DNA of 8,901 nt, taken from positions 1 through 8,901 of the forward strand of contig JAMOMM010000356.1 in assembly GCA_027067085.1 (NCBI GenBank), given 5' to 3'. The stretch's first letter is position 1. Each line of letters starts with the position of its first letter. The notes beneath the pieces were generated by a model. That model was not told where the DNA came from, made no database searches, and worked only from the letters and a program-made list of their open reading frames with translations. Positions 5,233 through 8,901 of the stretch are shown piece after piece. The position numbers were made by a program, and so were the translations under genes. The DNA comes from Hyphomicrobiales bacterium. Lineage in GTDB: Bacteria; Pseudomonadota; Alphaproteobacteria; Rhizobiales; Aestuariivirgaceae.

Positions 5233-5841
5233 TTAGTTTTGGCTCAAAGTTGTTTCGGGCGGTGGAAGCTTAAAAGCTGTTTCTGGATCATATTTCAATC
5301 CTTGTTGCTCTAAAAATTTCTTGAAACGTTCTTTTTCTTCTTGAGAAGGCTTCCAATCAGCATCAAGTTTTGAGTTCTTTTTTTCCAACCGGTTCGTTAC
5401 TAGAACTTCCTGTTTCGTATGATTGCTAAATGGATCTACAGTTGCACGGTCAATGATTTTCTCAACTCGGTTTATTTTAAGGGTATCGGGGTGATAAACG
5501 GCTGCTGCTTTGCGCTTTTTTGGTTTCTTTTTAATATATACTTGTTCAGCCTTTGCCTGCAACGCAGCATCGGTTTGTTTTTTGGTCAAAAGATCGATGT
5601 TAATGGCACCAACAGTAATAATGGCTAAACCCGCACTCCAAGTTGCCGTGTGGCGCGAAAATGAAAGCTCTGAAGTTGCTTGTCCCAGAAGAAAAGCCGC
5701 CAAAATTGCAGCCAGCAGCGCAGCCATAATGGCAATGCGCCCTGTGATAAGACCTTCTTGGCTAAACAATAGCCCTGGATCAAGAAGTAAGGCTATCAAC
5801 AATGCGCTAATGGCAATGCCAGTTCCAACCCAACCTTTCAT
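5233..5841 (-). CDS. Membrane protein of unknown function, three helices plus charged tail
   Basis: I do not recognise this 202-residue protein. It has three predicted membrane helices (about 4-20, 36-53, 67-83), followed by a roughly 120-residue hydrophilic tail with a strongly basic patch KKKPKKRK (104-111), a region rich in Lys and Glu (150-180) and a proline-rich end (PPPETT). No catalytic motif is visible. I chose the ATG at 5841 over the longer frame from 5898 because AGGAGAG (5853-5847) sits five bases before it and the extra 19 residues are polar and would precede the first helix. It lies between cobS and the DUF1289 gene on the same strand. In many alphaproteobacteria a TIGR02281 clan AA aspartic protease with N-terminal helices occupies the neighbourhood of cobS/DUF1289. 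The helix pattern here is reminiscent of that N terminus, but the D-T/S-G protease motif is absent. That relation is speculative. Confidence 0.7.
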   Translation of the reverse strand: MKGWVGTGIAISALLIALLLDPGLLFSQEGLITGRIAIMAALLAAILAAFLLGQATSELSFSRHTATWSAGLAIITVGAINIDLLTKKQTDAALQAKAEQVYIKKKPKKRKAAAVYHPDTLKINRVEKIIDRATVDPFSNHTKQEVLVTNRLEKKNSKLDADWKPSQEEKERFKKFLEQQGLKYDPETAFKLPPPETTLSQN

Positions 5842-5846
5842 GTGAT

Positions 5847-5853
5847 CTCTCCT
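5847..5853 (-). promoter_or_regulatory. Strong ribosome binding site deciding the membrane-protein start
   Basis: AGGAGAG on the minus strand, five bases before the ATG at 5841. It is the best Shine-Dalgarno match in the window and argues against the upstream ATG at 5898. Confidence 0.75.
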
Positions 5854-5925
5854 AAAATAAGCATACCCGCGAACACTTATCAAAAATTCACCAAACAAAG
5901 GTTAACTTTGAATCTCAATGTAGGT

Positions 5926-6735
5926 TTAAATAATTGCCACTAATAAAAGGATTATGAATATTTCGCTGATTTGCTGGAGCATACCCAGCACATCGCCCGT
6001 ATACCCGCCGATTTGGGCAAGGCAGATCGTTTTAACCACAAAGTAAGCCGAAAGGCTGGCAAAGATGGCTAAAACAGCGGGACTAAAACCTACTGATAAT
6101 AACAAAAATAAAAACCCAGTACCTGCCCCAATAAGAAGGGCTTGCCGCATGTTCTGGCGTGATGGCCGCCCAGCTTCAACAGCGCGCCCGTCGGGCCGCG
6201 ATGGGGTGAGCTGATACATCATATAAACGATTGGTATGCGAGACAGGCCGCCCACACTAGCAAAAATCAATACAGTTTCTATGAGGCTTGCTTCATTGCC
6301 GACAATAGCACCGAACCCAAGACCGCGAAGCGCGGTTGAAATAATAAGCGCGAAAGTCCCATAAGTACCAATTGAGCTATCGCGCATGATTTCAAGTTTT
6401 CGATCGCGCGACCAACCGCCGCCAAATCCGTCGCAAACATCGGCTAGGCCATCTTCATGTAACCCGCCAGTAATTAAAAAACTCACTGCAATAGCTAAAA
6501 ACCCAGCAATATTTGCTGATAATCCAAAGCTGGTTGCAAGCCAAAATGTTACCCCACTAAACAATCCAACAATAAGGCCTACAATCGCAAACCCACGAAC
6601 CGCCGTTGCAATGTTTGGCCGAATATATTCAATCGCAACAGGTAACCTTGTGAGAAAGGCAACGCTGGCCGCAACATCGTTGGTTAAACTGTGTCGGTTT
6701 TGGTCATCAAAAGCTTGCGAATTGGATTTTTTCAT
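5926..6735 (-). CDS. cobS: Adenosylcobinamide-GDP ribazoletransferase (cobalamin synthase)
   Basis: A 269-residue polytopic inner-membrane enzyme that joins alpha-ribazole (or its 5'-phosphate) to adenosylcobinamide-GDP in the last steps of cobalamin assembly. Family motifs are present: FLTRLPV near the N terminus (27-33), GGLHEDGLADVCDGFGGG (90-107, acidic and metal-binding), MRDSSIGTYG (117-126) and GGYTGDVLG (243-251), with about six to seven hydrophobic helices. I chose the ATG at 6735. An upstream ATG at 6789 would add 18 residues with no family resemblance and would overlap the region where the divergent cobT promoter should lie; neither start has a clear ribosome binding site. It is divergent from cobT and begins the minus-strand run to the membrane protein, DUF1289 and phosphomutase genes. 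Rhizobial and Pseudomonas literature calls this gene cobV. No cobalamin riboswitch was recognised upstream. Confidence 0.93.
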   Translation of the reverse strand: MKKSNSQAFDDQNRHSLTNDVAASVAFLTRLPVAIEYIRPNIATAVRGFAIVGLIVGLFSGVTFWLATSFGLSANIAGFLAIAVSFLITGGLHEDGLADVCDGFGGGWSRDRKLEIMRDSSIGTYGTFALIISTALRGLGFGAIVGNEASLIETVLIFASVGGLSRIPIVYMMYQLTPSRPDGRAVEAGRPSRQNMRQALLIGAGTGFLFLLLSVGFSPAVLAIFASLSAYFVVKTICLAQIGGYTGDVLGMLQQISEIFIILLLVAII

Positions 6736-6774
6736 GCTTTGGCTTGTGTCAAATTTAAATACGGTGGTTGCCTG

Positions 6775-6803
6775 TTGAATGCATTTCATACGGGCGATTT
6801 AAA
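6775..6803 (+). promoter_or_regulatory. Candidate cobT promoter in the cobS-cobT intergenic region
   Basis: TTGAAT (6775-6780) and TTTAAA (6798-6803), separated by 17 bases, match the -35 and -10 consensus at about 4 of 6 positions each, 27 bases before the cobT ATG. TTTAAAT occurs three times in the region (6754-6760, 6798-6804, 6824-6830), so the match could be due to AT-rich composition. A facing minus-strand candidate for cobS is TTGCTT followed by TGAAAT after 17 bases. Confidence 0.3.
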
Positions 6804-6830
6804 TCAAGCAATAGCATAGGCAGTTTAAAT

Positions 6831-7856
6831 ATGGAACAAAACCAATCTGGCGCACCTTTTGATGATATTCGCGCATTGTTTGAAAGCTTTTCAGATATTG
6901 ATGAAAACTGTGTAACGCAGGTAAAGAGGCGCGATGCAAGCTTAACCAAGCCGCCAGGGTCTCTTGGACGCTTGGAAGATATTGCAGAATGGCTTTCTGG
7001 TTGGCAACGAAATTATCCGCCTAAAGTTGATCGCCCTATGACCGTGATTTTTGCGGGGAACCATGGTGTGTGCGCGCAAGGGGTCTCAGCGTTTCCTGCA
7101 GAAGTAACGGCTCAAATGGTTGCCAATTTTCAATCAGGCGGAGCCGCTGTAAACCAAATTTGCGAAACCTTTGGTGCTGGCTTGAAGGTGTTTGAACTGG
7201 CCTTGGAAATTCCAACGAACGACATAACTAAAGATGCTGCTATGGAAGAAGATGCATGCGCCGCGACAATCGCATATGGCATGGAAGCTGTTGCTGACAG
7301 CCCCGATCTTTTGTGTATCGGCGAAATGGGTATTGGAAACACAACCATTGCCGCGGCCATTTGTTATGGCCTTTACGGCGGCAACGCGTCAGATTGGGTG
7401 GGACCAGGAACAGGTGTTGATGATGCGGGTTTAAAACGCAAAGTCGATGCCGTTGAAAAAGCCGTTACTTTACACAAAGATCATTTAAAAGATCCACTGG
7501 AGCTTCTTCGTCGTTTAGGTGGTCGTGAAATTGCGGCAATGGTTGGTGCTATTATTGCAACGCGTATCCAAGGCATTCCAATGCTTATCGATGGTTACAT
7601 TGCATCATCTGCAGCAGCGATCGTTCAAGCGGTAAACCCGCAAGGGCTTGACCATTGTTTGGCAGCTCACTGTTCTGCAGAACCTGCACACAAAGCGCTT
7701 TTGGAAAAGCTAGGTAAAAAGCCGTTGCTGGATCTAGGTTTGCGTTTGGGAGAAGGTTCAGGCGCGGCGCTGGCCATCGGCATCATTCAGGCATCGGCCA
7801 ATTTACACAACGGAATGGCAACCTTTGAACAGGCTGGCGTTAGCGATAAAGACTAA
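6831..7856 (+). CDS. cobT: Nicotinate-nucleotide-dimethylbenzimidazole phosphoribosyltransferase
   Basis: This 341-residue cytosolic enzyme transfers phosphoribose from nicotinate mononucleotide to 5,6-dimethylbenzimidazole, giving alpha-ribazole phosphate for the lower ligand of cobalamin. Signatures seen: LTKPPGSLGRLE (38-49), FAGNHGV (74-80), GVSAFPAEVTAQMV (84-97), GEMGIGNTT (164-172), GPGTGVDD (191-198) and LRLGEGSGAALA (304-315), in which E308 matches the catalytic glutamate of the Salmonella enzyme (E317). Length is normal for the family. I chose the ATG at 6831. The frame is open back to an ATG at 6768, but the added 21 residues are not family-like and would overlap the cobS 5' end. 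The ribosome binding site is weak (AGG ten bases upstream). The gene is called cobU in Pseudomonas/rhizobial nomenclature. It is divergent from cobS and converges on a histidine kinase gene. Confidence 0.95.
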   Translation: MEQNQSGAPFDDIRALFESFSDIDENCVTQVKRRDASLTKPPGSLGRLEDIAEWLSGWQRNYPPKVDRPMTVIFAGNHGVCAQGVSAFPAEVTAQMVANFQSGGAAVNQICETFGAGLKVFELALEIPTNDITKDAAMEEDACAATIAYGMEAVADSPDLLCIGEMGIGNTTIAAAICYGLYGGNASDWVGPGTGVDDAGLKRKVDAVEKAVTLHKDHLKDPLELLRRLGGREIAAMVGAIIATRIQGIPMLIDGYIASSAAAIVQAVNPQGLDHCLAAHCSAEPAHKALLEKLGKKPLLDLGLRLGEGSGAALAIGIIQASANLHNGMATFEQAGVSDKD

Positions 7857-7859
7857 CGC
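7837..7859 (+). repeat. Inverted repeat spanning the cobT stop
   Basis: GCGTTAG (7837-7843) and CTAACGC (7853-7859) are perfect seven-base arms with a nine-base loop that includes the last codons of cobT, and the stop overlaps the right arm. No T run follows, so it may be a 3'-end stabilising hairpin rather than an intrinsic terminator. Confidence 0.3.
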
Positions 7860-7889
7860 GAGTTGGAAAATTTATTCAGCGCAAAAATA

Positions 7890-7905
7890 CTTTAAGCCGT
7901 TAAAG
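7890..7905 (-). terminator. Possible terminator of the histidine kinase gene
   Basis: CTTTAA-gccg-TTAAAG (7890-7905) is a perfect six-pair stem overlapping the kinase stop (7894-7892). On the minus strand it is followed by TATTTTTGC, a fair T run. The stem is AT-rich and therefore weak. Confidence 0.35.
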
Positions 7906-8901
7906 AAACTAAAGCTTTTTGGGTTGGGTTTGCTTTTGACATCGCCGCCATGACGTGTTGCTGGCTCAGGCTCAAGACCCGTGATGGTGGGAACGTGACC
8001 GTCACCCGTGTGCCGTTGTTTTTCTCACTAGAAATGAGTAACTCACCTTGATGCAAGTTTATCAGACCATTGACGATAGGCAGGCCAAGACCTGCCCCTT
8101 CAATGGCTTTTCGATCAGAAGACTCTGCCCGATTAAACAAGCCTAAAACACTTTTAACCTCTTGGTCACTCATGCCAATGCCTTGGTCTTGGACGAAAAT
8201 TGACAAAGCCCCGTTGCGCATTACTTTCGCGCCAGTTGTGATGTTTGTGCCAGGTTTTGAAAATTTGATGGAGTTTGATAAAAGGTTGATCCAAATTTGA
8301 CGGATTGAACGCTCATCACCACAAAGCGAAGGCAAATCATCGGGCATTTCATAGGTGAGCGTTTGCTGCTTGCCGATAAGTTTCATTGACAGTAAACGGT
8401 GACTGTCTTCTAAAACGATGTCGAGATCAATAGCGTCTTCTTGTAGTTTATGTTTGCCAGCTTCAATACGTGACAGGTCTAAAATATCATTGATGAGATT
8501 GAGTAAATAGCTGCCAGACTGATGAATATCGCCAGAGTATTCTTTGTAGCATTTGACCGCGTGAGGTCCCATCATTTCTTGGCTCAAAATTTCTGAAAAA
8601 CCCATAATAGCATTAAGCGGTGTGCGCAATTCATGGCTCATGGTGGCTAAAAACCGCGACTTAGCTACATTTGCCACTTCTGCGTGCTGGCGGCCATTTT
8701 CGGCAGCTAGTTTGGCTTCTTTGAGTTCTGCAATCAGGCTTTCACGCTGGGCTTTAAAAATCAGCATGTCACGGGCCGTGTTTTGTAAACGGCGGGCAAG
8801 CTGGATAAAAAAGATTTCAGCAAGAAAGGCCATTGCGCCAAGCCCGATATGTAACGGTGTACCAACCATTGTGCACTTAATAACAATGGCAAAGGTAATA
8901 A
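7892..8901 (-). CDS. Membrane sensor histidine kinase, C-terminal part (5' end outside window)
   Basis: The reading frame has no stop up to base 8901. Ten further codons (I-T-F-A-I-V-I-K-C-T) precede the first in-window ATG at 8869 and continue a hydrophobic stretch, so the true start probably lies beyond the edge. Counting from that ATG, order is: membrane helix about 8-24, coiled-coil linker about 38-68, HisKA dimerisation domain with FLATMSHELRTPLNAIMGFS (phosphorylated H79), then HATPase_c with N box NLLSNSIKFS (195-204), G1 DQGIGM (228-233), F box region LGLFNRAE and G2 GAGLGL (258-263). A 25-residue tail follows. The HisKA stretch with GP-x-KYxEYxxDIHxSGxYLLNLINDILDLSRIEAGK resembles the PleC/DivJ/PdhS group of alphaproteobacterial kinases. 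No receiver domain or cognate regulator gene is in view, so partner and signal are unknown. It converges on cobT with a 35-base gap. Confidence 0.9.
   Translation of the reverse strand, partial: ITFAIVIKCTMVGTPLHIGLGAMAFLAEIFFIQLARRLQNTARDMLIFKAQRESLIAELKEAKLAAENGRQHAEVANVAKSRFLATMSHELRTPLNAIMGFSEILSQEMMGPHAVKCYKEYSGDIHQSGSYLLNLINDILDLSRIEAGKHKLQEDAIDLDIVLEDSHRLLSMKLIGKQQTLTYEMPDDLPSLCGDERSIRQIWINLLSNSIKFSKPGTNITTGAKVMRNGALSIFVQDQGIGMSDQEVKSVLGLFNRAESSDRKAIEGAGLGLPIVNGLINLHQGELLISSEKNNGTRVTVTFPPSRVLSLSQQHVMAAMSKANPTQKALVSLTA

Noticed and set aside
5842..5898. N-terminal extension of the three-helix membrane protein from the ATG at 5898
   Set aside because: The downstream ATG at 5841 has a strong AGGAGAG at ideal spacing, while the upstream one has none.
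6768..6830. N-terminal extension of CobT from the ATG at 6768
   Set aside because: The added 21 residues do not resemble the family, and the extension would run into the cobS 5' end and the likely promoter.
6736..6830. Cobalamin riboswitch in the cobS-cobT gap
   Set aside because: The gap is too short for the roughly 200-base element and shows no recognisable B12-box-like sequence.
1..8901. tRNA, rRNA, insertion sequence, prophage or CRISPR array
   Set aside because: No cloverleaf, transposase or integrase motif, terminal repeat pair with target duplication, or regularly spaced direct repeat was seen on reading the window.

Overview
The window looks like chromosomal DNA of an alphaproteobacterium, most likely of the Rhizobiales/Hyphomicrobiales type and, by eye, with only moderate GC content. 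The evidence is an MbfA-type membrane ferritin with an Irr-type iron control element, a PleC/PdhS-like HisKA domain, the cobT/cobS/DUF1289 neighbourhood, and an alphaproteobacterial REP-like palindrome. This placement is an inference from gene content; there is no rRNA or tRNA in the window. Nothing suggests a phage, plasmid, insertion sequence or CRISPR array.

Left part (1-2347). At the left edge, on the minus strand, an RtcB-family RNA ligase gene runs into a second reading frame that starts inside its last codons and leaves the window after six residues. By gene order and its first residues this is probably prfH, which would make the pair an RtcB-PrfH ribosome rescue-and-repair module. A gene-free stretch of about 310 bases follows, holding a REP-like palindrome. 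Next comes a divergent pair: an HxlR-family regulator (minus) and a small MAPEG-family membrane protein (plus). They share a 79-85 base intergenic region containing a perfect 15-bp palindrome placed on both predicted -10 boxes.

Middle part (2342-5165). mbfA (membrane ferritin plus VIT1-type iron exporter) converges on the MAPEG gene. Its upstream region carries a near-perfect TTTAGAA-N3-TTCNAAA iron control element between plausible -35 and -10 boxes. Upstream of it on the same strand are a phosphomannomutase/phosphoglucomutase gene and, one base before that, a DUF1289 four-cysteine protein gene.

Right part (5233-8901). A three-helix membrane protein of unknown function and cobS (cobalamin synthase) continue the minus-strand run cobS - membrane protein - DUF1289 - phosphomutase. 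cobT is divergent from cobS across a short AT-rich intergenic region. CobT makes alpha-ribazole phosphate, and CobS joins the alpha-ribazole moiety to adenosylcobinamide-GDP, so the pair covers nucleotide-loop assembly of cobalamin. At the right edge, convergent with cobT, is the C-terminal part of a membrane sensor histidine kinase whose 5' end lies outside the window.

The themes are RNA/ribosome repair, redox or electrophile response, iron export, sugar-phosphate interconversion, cobalamin assembly and two-component signalling. Apart from the possible RtcB-PrfH module, most of this is core alphaproteobacterial content. The most useful signals are the regulatory palindromes and the unexplained membrane protein in the cob/DUF1289 cluster.
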